A model generated the notes under the pieces. It did no database searches. It saw only the letters and a list, made by a program, of their open reading frames with translations, and had not been told where the DNA came from. Positions 7,079 through 14,078 of a DNA stretch of 16,155 nt are shown in pieces; within the stretch, counting starts at the first letter, position 1, and each line of letters begins with the position of its first letter. The position numbers and the translations under genes are program-made. Source of the stretch: Deltaproteobacteria bacterium (GTDB taxonomy: Bacteria > Desulfobacterota > DSM-4660 > Desulfatiglandales > HGW-15); the NCBI GenBank assembly GCA_019308525.1, contig JAFDIC010000037.1:1-16155 (forward strand). Reading direction: 5' to 3'.

Positions 7079-7769
7079 TGACCTCAGGATCTCATATGGA
7101 AAGGCGAGGGCGGTCGACGGGGTCTGTCTGAAGGTGGAGGAATGGGAGTCTGTAGCCGTAATCGGACCCAATGGGGCGGGAAAGAGCAGCCTGCTGAGGG
7201 CGGTGATGGGTTTAACTCCCGCGTCCGGGCGAATAAGTTTTTCCGGGCGAGACATCCTGGGCATGAAACCCTTTGAGATCGTGCGGCTGGGGATTGTCCT
7301 CTGCCCGGAGGGCAGGCGTTTGTTTCCGGAACTGACGGTTCGTCAAAACCTGGAGGTGGGAGCCTACAAGAGAAACGATCGAAAGGAGATAAGGCGTGAC
7401 CTGGAAAAGGCCTTCCTCCTGTTTCCGGTGCTCAAGAAACGGGAAACCCAAATGGCTCGATCCCTGAGCGGCGGCGAACAGCAAATGCTGGCCATAGCAC
7501 GATCCCTTATGGGCCGTCCTTCACTCCTCATGCTCGATGAGCCTTCCATGGGCCTGGCTCTCCTCGTAAAGGAAGATATAAGCAGGGGTATTCTTGAAAT
7601 CAACCAGGAGGGCGTGACCATCCTCCTCGTTGAGCAGGACGTAATGCTTGCAATGGAGTTGACCACGCGCCTCTACCTCCTTGAAAATGGCGAGGTGGTC
7701 ATTGAGGGGCCTGTCGGTGAAATGGCCCAGGACCCACATATCAAGGAGGCCTACCTGGGGATCTCGTGA
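7059..7769 (+). CDS. livF: LIV-type ABC transporter ATP-binding protein, LivF family
   Basis: This is the second ATPase subunit of the transporter, 236 residues, matching LivF length. The start chosen is TTG 7059, preceded by AAGGGGAG (7046-7053). It gives SILEIDDLRISYGKARAV, the standard LivF opening, whereas the longer frame from 6981 would add 26 residues unlike the family. Features are Walker A GPNGAGKSS (36-44), the signature LSGGEQQ (from residue 136), Walker B LMLDEP with Asp160 and Glu161, and a divergent switch region LLVEQD. The gene overlaps the end of the LivG-type gene by 20 bases, so the two subunits are probably made by coupled translation. No clear terminator follows before the convergent decarboxylase locus. 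Confidence 0.92.
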   Translation: MSILEIDDLRISYGKARAVDGVCLKVEEWESVAVIGPNGAGKSSLLRAVMGLTPASGRISFSGRDILGMKPFEIVRLGIVLCPEGRRLFPELTVRQNLEVGAYKRNDRKEIRRDLEKAFLLFPVLKKRETQMARSLSGGEQQMLAIARSLMGRPSLLMLDEPSMGLALLVKEDISRGILEINQEGVTILLVEQDVMLAMELTTRLYLLENGEVVIEGPVGEMAQDPHIKEAYLGIS

Positions 7770-8041
7770 GCATGTCGCGATGAATCCTTTCTCTTGCTGG
7801 AGAGTGCGCGCAAAATGTGAATAATCAGGATGGGTGCTCCGATTTGCACCACAACATTCCAATCTGGCCCCAATAATGGTCGCGGAAGATCACACCCCTT
7901 GCAAGGTCAAACGTGGGCAGCAGGACCACACCGAGCAGATGGCCTTGTCCGGAAATCCCTTCAGCCATGGCCAGGTCAAACTCCACCTCGAGGCCTCCTT
8001 TTTGCCAGACAGAGAAAGATCATGAAGATCGTGGGAACGGC
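7770..8041. other. convergent intergenic region with a small minus-strand open frame
   Basis: This 272-base gap separates convergent genes. A minus-strand frame ending at 7825 stays open for about 64 codons, with an ATG at 7968 (47 codons, starting MAEGISGQGHLLGVV). Its composition looks protein-like (for example VIFRDHYWGQIGMLW), but it lacks a ribosome binding site and I recognise no family. It may be the tail of a decayed gene. CCTCGAGG followed by a T-run lies near 7985-8003 but does not form a convincing terminator hairpin. Confidence 0.25.
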
Positions 8042-9070
8042 CTATTTCAGAAAATCATGCAAAACCCTCATCTCTTTAATAGCCAGTGTCATGTCCCCGT
8101 GTACATAAGTCCCGCCGAGAACCTTGAGGACCGGCAGCTTGGCAATAGGATCTTCATCCGTCGGATACATGGAGACAGTAATCCCGCCCGCGCCGTAAAA
8201 ATCGCCGCTGAGACGCCATGGCGCACCTATCAACTGGGCAACTTCCGGTCCGGGATTTTCGCTCCCGACCCCTGGTATAATCTTCAAGGTCAGCGTCGGC
8301 AACGGAACCGATGGTTGTGGCTTCCCCGTCGGTGGAGGCAACGGCAATGTCATGTTGTGGGGAAAGGCCAAGGGCACGGGTTCATCCGCGGGCAAGGGCG
8401 TAGAAAACAGTTTGTAACCAACAGTCGCACTGGCGCTGAGTTCCATCCTGTGACGTGAGAAACTGAGCCGGTATGTATTGCCCGCTCGTTCCATGCGAAT
8501 GTCGGCTATCTTTTTGGGCCACCCGCCGATTTCACGTCCTGAACTCATTGCAACATCGGTCGTCACATAAATGAGAGGCACGTAAAGCCACATCTGGTTC
8601 TTGTAAACAGACGGAATGGCAACAATAAGCTCGTCATAGGGACCAACACTGCTCTGCCGATAGTGTGCCCAGATATGTTTGACCGCAGAATATCCCGGCA
8701 GGTCGGGAATCGGAAACGTAGTTACGCCTTCAGGAAGAAATTCCGCAGCCGCGCGCACATCCGTCAAGAAATCCACGATCACAAAGTCTGAATCCTTCCA
8801 GTACAATGGCTGCGGGCTGAGCCTGTAAAGAGGGCCCCTTGCAGGCATGGAATAGGGGTGCTCTTTCAATGTTACTTTGCCTTGCAGCGGACCCGGCTTC
8901 GCATCCGGAATCACAAACTGGGGGTCTGGAATATACGTAACTTCCTTCCCCCCGGGGAATTTCGAAGGCGCGAGCTCAGCATCCGCTTCAATGTACCACC
9001 GGGTGATAACCCATCTGCCGTTGCGTTTTTCCAGTTCCGCATTGTAGGTCCCGGTCGTAAGAACTATCAA
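8042..9070 (-). CDS. acetoacetate decarboxylase-family domain, with the end of a SnoaL-like domain at its N-terminus
   Basis: The frame gives 342 residues. Residues 70 onward match the acetoacetate decarboxylase family. GPYDELIVAIPSVYKNQ (143-159) and GREIGGWPKK (178-187) contain the paired lysines, Lys186 and Lys187. In the clostridial enzyme the first of the pair (Lys115) forms the Schiff base and the second lowers its pKa. The known reaction is decarboxylation of acetoacetate to acetone, but many relatives have other substrates. Residues 1-30 (IVLTTGTYNAELEKRNGRW...) are not a decarboxylase start. They are the last strands of the SnoaL/NTF2-like domain encoded by the upstream frame. The apparent TTG start at 9070 overlaps the upstream TGA and has no good ribosome binding site, so this piece is probably the second half of one interrupted fusion protein. 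A Pro-rich insert (LPLPPPTGKPQPSVPLP) lies at about residues 241-257. It would be exported if joined to the upstream signal peptide. Confidence 0.8.
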   Translation of the reverse strand: MIVLTTGTYNAELEKRNGRWVITRWYIEADAELAPSKFPGGKEVTYIPDPQFVIPDAKPGPLQGKVTLKEHPYSMPARGPLYRLSPQPLYWKDSDFVIVDFLTDVRAAAEFLPEGVTTFPIPDLPGYSAVKHIWAHYRQSSVGPYDELIVAIPSVYKNQMWLYVPLIYVTTDVAMSSGREIGGWPKKIADIRMERAGNTYRLSFSRHRMELSASATVGYKLFSTPLPADEPVPLAFPHNMTLPLPPPTGKPQPSVPLPTLTLKIIPGVGSENPGPEVAQLIGAPWRLSGDFYGAGGITVSMYPTDEDPIAKLPVLKVLGGTYVHGDMTLAIKEMRVLHDFLK

Positions 9071-9591
9071 CCTATCCGCCTGGGCACTTTGGAAATCAGC
9101 ATATACGTCCGGACTTTTGCCGTGGTGGGCGTCTGCGCGACCACATGAACATTGCCCATCGTGTGGCGCCGAACGGCGGTCGATGTTTTCCCGGGCTTGA
9201 TGTAACGTTCCTCGATCAGCTCACGAAACTTCCTTTTTCCCCTGATGATAAGAGTCCCCAACCCGGGGGTGGTATTTTCAAGAACGAAATCATCTGCGAA
9301 CAAGCCAAACCCATCCTCCCAGCGGCCTTCATCGATCAAGTACGAATAGGCCGTCACATGATTGATGATCGCCTGCCGATCAGCCATGTACTGCGGATCG
9401 GCATGAACAGCGCCGGAATTGTCGGCTTTCTCCATATGGAGGCGCTTGGGGCCGGGAACGTTCTTGTGTGGCACAAAATCTTCCGCCGTAGACACCCCCG
9501 TAACCAATAGCGTAATACTTGCTACTACCGAAAAAAGTCCTGCAAGTCGAAACATCCTTGATTTTTTTGAACCAGCACACAAGCATCTCAT
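9067..9591 (-). CDS. exported SnoaL/NTF2-like domain protein, truncated by an apparent frameshift
   Basis: The frame gives 174 residues. The start at ATG 9591 follows AAGGGA closely and yields an export signal: basic MRCLCAGSKKSRMFR, a hydrophobic core at residues 14-33, and probable cleavage after VSTA (36). The longer frame from 9705 would bury this signal. Residues about 70-170 form the first part of a SnoaL_4/NTF2-like alpha+beta fold: DRQAIINHVTAYSYLIDEG, WEDGFGLFADDFV, then RRHTMGNVHV and AKVRTYMLISKVP. Such small cone-shaped domains act as cyclases, isomerases, ring-hydroxylating dioxygenase beta subunits or simple ligand binders. The frame then ends RRIG and stops, two strands too early, while the missing strands appear in the -1 frame of the next coding region. 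One extra C in the CCC at 9082-9084 would join both into a 516-residue exported SnoaL-decarboxylase fusion. The catalytic role is unknown. Confidence 0.72.
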   Translation of the reverse strand: MRCLCAGSKKSRMFRLAGLFSVVASITLLVTGVSTAEDFVPHKNVPGPKRLHMEKADNSGAVHADPQYMADRQAIINHVTAYSYLIDEGRWEDGFGLFADDFVLENTTPGLGTLIIRGKRKFRELIEERYIKPGKTSTAVRRHTMGNVHVVAQTPTTAKVRTYMLISKVPRRIG

Positions 9592-9700
9592 CGTTCCCTT
9601 CTTAATTCCTTGGGTTTCTATCCGTTTTACCCATAGCTCTATTGACAATTGATGCCGCTTTCTTTTCCTCGGGATCTCTCCATTCCCTTCTTTTGAGGAT

Positions 9701-9714
9701 ACCAATCAATTGGT
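9701..9714. promoter_or_regulatory. palindrome ACCAATCAATTGGT, possible operator
   Basis: This is a perfect 6-bp inverted repeat with a 2-base spacer. It lies 110 bases upstream of the ATG of the exported SnoaL-decarboxylase locus, within range of a regulator site for that promoter. No regulator can be named, and chance occurrence is possible. Confidence 0.25.
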
Positions 9715-10041
9715 TCAGTGCCTGTCCTCACCTTCAGATCCAGCCCGTAGATACTGCAAATCGTCCATCGGGAAAACCATCTGAAATGAGCAGGCAAGTG
9801 CGAACACAGTTATGTCTCACTTGGGCATCTATTGGTGGTCATGGCGGCGGATTGTTTGAGAATTAGAGGCCTTCATCTCTCTCTGGGATTGATTCCTCAC
9901 AGCTTGCTGAGGGGTCGTTCGTCAGGAGAGGGGGCTCAAAGTCCACTTGGATCACTGCAAATCTCGCCTATGGCACACCGCGCTCCGCTTTCTTCTGTCA
10001 GTTGTGTAGGTCTGATCCTCCGAAAATTTTTTGCGTCTTGG

Positions 10042-10090
10042 CCCTGTAGGCACGATCTCCCGGGAAGAAACGCCTGTGTGCCTAGCAGGG
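10042..10090 (-). terminator. long inverted repeat after the synthetase gene, terminator or mRNA 3' structure
   Basis: CCCTGTAGGCAC (10042-10053) pairs with GTGCCTAGCAGGG (10078-10090) over 12 bp, with one bulged base and a 24-base loop. It begins 3 bases after the stop codon of the last gene of the minus-strand operon. Reading in the gene direction, an A-run and only four T residues follow about 14 bases later, so it is not a textbook intrinsic terminator. It could end or protect the operon transcript. Confidence 0.48.
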
Positions 10091-10092
10091 GT

Positions 10093-11526
10093 CTAGGGTC
10101 GAGACTGTTCTTGTCTCCATAACCAGTACCCGCGTACCCTTGCATAGGTGCTCATAGCCCGCTCGGGTGACTCGAGGACCGGTATCCCCGCCTCGCACAG
10201 GCTCCTGGAGAGCTTGGCCTCGAAACCCGGAAGCCTTACCACGAGAAAGGGCTTGGCACACTCCTTTTTGCAATCGATAATGAGTTCTGTGTATTGCCTG
10301 CTCGTTTCCGATGTCACACCTGTACCTATCATCACGACACCATCCACGGCAGGGTCGGCCGCGGCAATTCTTGCGGCCCGGGCGAAGATCATTGGTTCCA
10401 TTGAAGCGGAAAGCCCCACGTCTATTGGATTGCGGAGGCTTGTCCCTGTGGGCGGGATGAAGGCGGCCAGCTTTTTGCGCGATTCAGAAGACAGAGCCGG
10501 CAACCGCAGTCCGTTCTTTCCGCATGCCTCGGCCGCTGCCACGGCAAGGCCGCCGGGGCCGGAGATAATGGCGATACCGTCTCCGGTCACGGCGGGGGGA
10601 AGCAGTGAGAAACCCATCAGGGTATCAACCCAGGCCTCGAAATTGTCCACGTGGACCCCGCCTCCCTGGCGGAGCAATCCCTTCCAGATCTCCGCCGACC
10701 CGCTTATGGCCCCGGTATGGGAGGAGGCGGCTCGGCTACCCTCGGGCGTGAAGCCCAGTTTCCACAGCACGACGGGTTTCTCCCTGGAGGCCCGGCGCAA
10801 GGCTTCAAGAAACAGGGGTCCGTACCTGATTCCCTCGATGTAGAGACCGATGACCTGGGTTTTGTCGTCATTTCCGAGATAGAAAAGAAAGTCTTCGCTT
10901 GAAAGATCGCACTGGTTGCCCACGCTCACTACCTTGCTGAAAGAGATACCCCGTTCCGGAGCAATCCTGGCAAGAATTACGGCGAGGGATCCGCTTTGCG
11001 AAATAATGCCTACCGGGCCTGGAGACCTGGGAAGCTGGTCGAAGAAGGCCAGGCCTGAGTCCGGCGCATAAATGCCCATGCTGTTGGGCCCTATGAGACG
11101 CATTCCAGCGGACCTCGCAACCCTGACGAGGGCCGCTTCCAGTTCCTTGCCTTCCTTTGTGCCTGTCTCACCGTAGCCTGCAGTAAACAGCACTGCTCCT
11201 TTTACGCCCTTGGCGGCGCACTCCTGGATTGCCGGCAAAGCCCTGTCGTAAGGCACGAGAAGGATTGCCAGGTCCACGGGGTCAGGAATGGCCGATACGC
11301 TGGGGTAGGATTTGAATCCGTCAATCCTGTCCGCCTTTGGGTTGACCGGGAAAATACGTCCGGGAAAGCCCTGATCCAGGAGCGCCGTGAGGAATACCTT
11401 GCCCATCTTGGTCCCCCTGGGAATCCCCACAAGGGCAATGGACCTGGGATAAAAGAGGGGGTCCAGTTGGCCTTTCAACCCCTGCACGGAATCAGGGTGC
11501 TTTCCTCGATCACCGGGCCTTATCAT
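10093..11526 (-). CDS. acdA: acyl-CoA synthetase (NDP/ADP-forming), alpha subunit, CoA-binding
   Basis: The product is 477 residues, the length of a stand-alone alpha subunit of ADP-forming acetyl-CoA synthetase. Order of domains: a CoA-binding Rossmann domain (about 21-115, with LFYPRSIALVGIPRGTKMGK), a first ligase/flavodoxin-like domain (about 165-300, with GIISQSGSLAVILAR), and a third domain (about 305-465, with AIISGPGGLAVAAAEACGK). His270 in SSHTGA matches the phosphohistidine that carries phosphate between acyl-CoA and ADP. The enzyme converts acyl-CoA, ADP and phosphate to free acid, CoA and ATP, and so conserves energy in fermentative amino-acid breakdown. The ATP-grasp beta subunit or fused C-terminal domain is missing and is not elsewhere in the window. 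The start overlaps the IorB stop (ATGA) and has AGGAGAA 6 bases upstream. Coupling to IorAB points to aryl- or branched-acyl-CoA as substrates (inference). Confidence 0.85.
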   Translation of the reverse strand: MIRPGDRGKHPDSVQGLKGQLDPLFYPRSIALVGIPRGTKMGKVFLTALLDQGFPGRIFPVNPKADRIDGFKSYPSVSAIPDPVDLAILLVPYDRALPAIQECAAKGVKGAVLFTAGYGETGTKEGKELEAALVRVARSAGMRLIGPNSMGIYAPDSGLAFFDQLPRSPGPVGIISQSGSLAVILARIAPERGISFSKVVSVGNQCDLSSEDFLFYLGNDDKTQVIGLYIEGIRYGPLFLEALRRASREKPVVLWKLGFTPEGSRAASSHTGAISGSAEIWKGLLRQGGGVHVDNFEAWVDTLMGFSLLPPAVTGDGIAIISGPGGLAVAAAEACGKNGLRLPALSSESRKKLAAFIPPTGTSLRNPIDVGLSASMEPMIFARAARIAAADPAVDGVVMIGTGVTSETSRQYTELIIDCKKECAKPFLVVRLPGFEAKLSRSLCEAGIPVLESPERAMSTYARVRGYWLWRQEQSRP

Positions 11527-12167
11527 GCGATGTTCTCCTGCACGGCCTTCCTCCCCCTGTCAAAGGCCTCGAGGTTCCCCGCCAGGGTCTTTGAAGGCAG
11601 GAGTTCATTGACGACATCATGGAAACCCTGGCGGGTGACGGGGAGGATTTCTAACTGAGAGAGCGCCCCCAGCATCACCATGTTGGAGTAGATGGGGTCC
11701 CCCATCTCCAGGGCTATGACCGTAGCATCAATAACCCAAAGGCGTCTGCTGAGTCCTTCTATTCTCTCAAGGACAGTATCGAGTCGAGGATAACTTGCCT
11801 CCCCGGAGATCACGTCCATGGGGTATATGGGGCGGGTATTGGCGAGGACCCGGACATCCGGATTTCCATAATCTTTGAGAACGCGCAGCGCCTCTGTGGG
11901 TTCAAGTCCCAGGACAAAGTCGCATTTGCCCCTGGGAACAAGGGGGGAGAACTGTGCCCTGCGAGAAACCCTTAGATGGCTCATTACAGAACCTCCCCTC
12001 TGGGACAATCCGTAAGTCTCACCGATGGTGACAAGATAGTTCAAGTTAACCAGAATCTGCCCCACTATTTGTGAGGCCAGGACATTGCCCTGGCCCCCAA
12101 CGCCTGCAATGATCATGTTCCATGGGTCCTTGTCCATTTCTTTCAGAGGCTGGGCTTGAATCGGCAT
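11523..12167 (-). CDS. iorB: indolepyruvate:ferredoxin oxidoreductase, beta subunit
   Basis: The product is 214 residues, normal for IorB. It belongs to the pyruvate/ketoisovalerate ferredoxin oxidoreductase gamma-type domain family. Visible marks are MIIAGVGGQGNVLASQI (18-34), the TYGLSQRGGSV segment (51-61), and NMVMLGAL near the C-terminus. It partners IorA in the cytoplasm to oxidise aryl-pyruvates made by transamination of Trp, Phe or Tyr to arylacetyl-CoA while reducing ferredoxin. ATG 12167 is 4 bases beyond the IorA stop and has AAGGAGAGG upstream. The Met at residue 11 is a weaker alternative. It overlaps the following synthetase gene by 4 bases, which implies coupled translation. 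Confidence 0.92.
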   Translation of the reverse strand: MPIQAQPLKEMDKDPWNMIIAGVGGQGNVLASQIVGQILVNLNYLVTIGETYGLSQRGGSVMSHLRVSRRAQFSPLVPRGKCDFVLGLEPTEALRVLKDYGNPDVRVLANTRPIYPMDVISGEASYPRLDTVLERIEGLSRRLWVIDATVIALEMGDPIYSNMVMLGALSQLEILPVTRQGFHDVVNELLPSKTLAGNLEAFDRGRKAVQENIA

Positions 12168-12170
12168 TTA

Positions 12171-14078
12171 TCACCTCTCCTTCACTATGGCGCCTCGGGG
12201 ACATATGTCTGCACACACACCGCAACCCGTGCAAATGGCCTCGTCAATGCCGGTCCTTTCAGCGTGAGTGTCCCAATACAACCCGGGGCACTTGAAGACC
12301 CTTGTGCAGAGCCTGTTACAGCCGCACCTGTCACCAATGCATTTCTCAGGGTCCACATGAATCTTGTACAGGGCCTTTTCCCGTTTGGCCCGGACGAGGG
12401 CGCATTCACGCCTGAGAATAAGGGCCCTCAGCCCCTCCTCTTCCTGGAGGAGACGCAATAGGGTCTCCGTTGTCCGGTGGATATCGAATGGGTCTGCGAT
12501 CTCGACCTTTGCGCCGATGGCCTCACACAGGCCCTGGATATCCACGGGCAAGGACGACATGCCCGCGGCCGTCAAGCCGGTTCCGGGATGGGGTTGGAAA
12601 CCGGTCATGGCGGTGGCGTTGTTGTCAAGTATGAGCATCAAGAAATCGGCTCCGTTGTACCTGGCGTTGATGAGGGCCGGTATGGCCGCGTGATAAAAGG
12701 TGGAATCCCCGCAGGCCGCCAGCACTGGCTGGTCGAGCCCGAATGCCTTGAGCTGCCCGAAGCCCGAGGCAAGCCCGGCGCCGGATCCCATGGCCAGCAC
12801 CGACTTCAACTGGCCGTACCCTGCCGGCTGTATCCCCAGAGAGTAACACCCGATATCACCGAGCACAAAGCCGTCCCGGCCATCCAGGGCAAGGGCGTTC
12901 TTGATGGCCCAGAAAGTGGCCCTGTGGGGGCAGCCTGCACAGAAGCTCATCTGGCGCACGGGAGCATACTCGGAAACGGCATCACCGGCATCGTGAGCAT
13001 ACCGTGCATCCTGGGCCTCGTAAGGGATCTCCAGAACAGATTGTATTGCCTCGATGACCATATCCGGGTCAAGCTCTCCCCTGTCAGGGATTGTGCCCGA
13101 GGCCTTGCCAAGGAAATCTTTTTGTCCGAGCTCCGCCAGGTGCCTCGAACACAGGGCCCCAACATTGTCCTCCAGGAAAGGGTCAACCTCTTCAACGAAG
13201 AGGATCCTGCCCGCCTTTTCCATGTAATTGAGAAGAAATTGTTCCGGGAGGGGCCAGGTAGTGCCCAGTTTCAAGATACCGACACGATCCTCTACCTTCA
13301 GATTGACCATGGCCTCCAGGCTGTACATCCATCCGGCTCCGCTGGTGATAATCAGGAGTTCAGGGTGCTCCGGGCCCAGGTAGCTATTGAAGGGAGAGGC
13401 CTCAAACTTTTCCCTGCAAAGATCGAGCTTGCGGTGAAGGGCCCCGTGTGTCAAGTGCATGGGCAAAGGGGAAACAGGACGGGTGGTATCGAACCGCGCC
13501 TTTTTCGACCTTTGCGGGATGGCACCGAGTTGAACGTTCCCGCGGGCATGGGAGACCCTGGTCACGCTCCTCATCATGACCGGAGTCCCTGTTTCCTCCG
13601 AGAGATCAAAGGCCCATTTGGTCATATCCTTTGCTTCTTGAAAGGTTGCCGGCTCCAGGAGGGGGAGGTCCGCCATTTTGGCAAAGGCCCTGGAGTCCTC
13701 CTCGTTGGGTGATGACAGGGCACCGGGGTCATCACAGACAACGATCAGGAGTCCACCCCTGGAGCCGGCCAGGTTTATTTCAAAGAGAAAGTCGGAGGCC
13801 ACGTTGATACCGTTTTGCTTCATGGCCGTCAGTCCCCTGAGGCCGGCGAGAGAGGCTGCCGCTGCAACCTCGAGGGCCACCTTTTCATTGACGGACCATT
13901 CAACGTAGATACCGAGGTCTTTTCCCACCCTTGAGAGGGCACCTGTGACCTCGGTTGAAGGGGTCCCGGGGTAGGCGGCGCATACGTGAACATCTGCCTC
14001 GATCGCCCCCCTGGCAATGGCCTCATTACCCATCATCAGGACCTGCTGGCCCGGGTTGTCCCTTGCAATGATATTCAT
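12171..14078 (-). CDS. iorA: indolepyruvate:ferredoxin oxidoreductase, alpha subunit (TPP and Fe-S)
   Basis: The product is 635 residues and has full IorA architecture. The N-terminal half is a pyrimidine-type domain with GNEAIARGAIEADV (17-30), AYPGTPSTEV (35-44) and NEKVALEVAAAAS (64-76). The C-terminal TPP domain has CAGCPHRATFW (380-390), GDIGCYSLG (407-415), and GDST (457-460) with NN at 486-487, which bind Mg-diphosphate. The extreme C-terminus carries a two-cluster ferredoxin domain. The second cluster is canonical, CTGCGVCADICP (Cys616, 619, 622, 626). The first is unusual, with Cys580, 585, 587, 591 and 597 in place of CxxCxxC. The enzyme decarboxylates aryl-pyruvates to acyl-CoA and reduces ferredoxin. 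The gene overlaps the FrhB-like gene by ATGA and has GAGGAAAG as ribosome binding site. Its specificity for aromatic rather than other 2-oxoacids is a family-level assumption. Confidence 0.94.
   Translation of the reverse strand: MNIIARDNPGQQVLMMGNEAIARGAIEADVHVCAAYPGTPSTEVTGALSRVGKDLGIYVEWSVNEKVALEVAAAASLAGLRGLTAMKQNGINVASDFLFEINLAGSRGGLLIVVCDDPGALSSPNEEDSRAFAKMADLPLLEPATFQEAKDMTKWAFDLSEETGTPVMMRSVTRVSHARGNVQLGAIPQRSKKARFDTTRPVSPLPMHLTHGALHRKLDLCREKFEASPFNSYLGPEHPELLIITSGAGWMYSLEAMVNLKVEDRVGILKLGTTWPLPEQFLLNYMEKAGRILFVEEVDPFLEDNVGALCSRHLAELGQKDFLGKASGTIPDRGELDPDMVIEAIQSVLEIPYEAQDARYAHDAGDAVSEYAPVRQMSFCAGCPHRATFWAIKNALALDGRDGFVLGDIGCYSLGIQPAGYGQLKSVLAMGSGAGLASGFGQLKAFGLDQPVLAACGDSTFYHAAIPALINARYNGADFLMLILDNNATAMTGFQPHPGTGLTAAGMSSLPVDIQGLCEAIGAKVEIADPFDIHRTTETLLRLLQEEEGLRALILRRECALVRAKREKALYKIHVDPEKCIGDRCGCNRLCTRVFKCPGLYWDTHAERTGIDEAICTGCGVCADICPRGAIVKER

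Larger units (their letters stand above)
9592..10092. other. 501-base region without a convincing gene
   Basis: Short frames on both strands here show no recognisable family and no ribosome binding sites. Three things are visible. There is a perfect palindrome ACCAAT-CA-ATTGGT at 9701-9714, 110 bases upstream of the SnoaL start. There is a weak CCTCA/TGAGG repeat at 9895-9912. There is also a long inverted repeat at 10042-10090, right after the acyl-CoA synthetase stop codon. The region must contain the promoter of the SnoaL-decarboxylase locus, but no clear -35/-10 pair was found. Confidence 0.5.

Noticed and set aside
6287..7264. 325-codon minus-strand open frame opposite the ATPase genes
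   Set aside because: Both ATPase genes carry all ATP-binding motifs on the plus strand. The antisense translation shows no domain.
7830..8108. short plus-strand open frames after the transporter operon
   Set aside because: The translations are low in hydrophobic residues and rich in Gln, Ser and Pro. They have no ribosome binding site and overlap the decarboxylase gene end.
9895..9912. CCTCA/TGAGG inverted repeat as a terminator
   Set aside because: It has only 5 bp of stem, an 8-base loop and no T-run, and no gene ends beside it.
9936..10145. 69-codon minus-strand frame in the gap left of the synthetase gene
   Set aside because: It overlaps the synthetase C-terminus out of frame and runs through the inverted repeat at 10042-10090. 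No family likeness.
12477..13712. 411-codon open frame on the plus strand
   Set aside because: It lies entirely opposite iorA, whose protein motifs are unmistakable. The translation is rich in Gly, His and Arg with no family likeness, as expected for an antisense shadow in GC-rich coding DNA.
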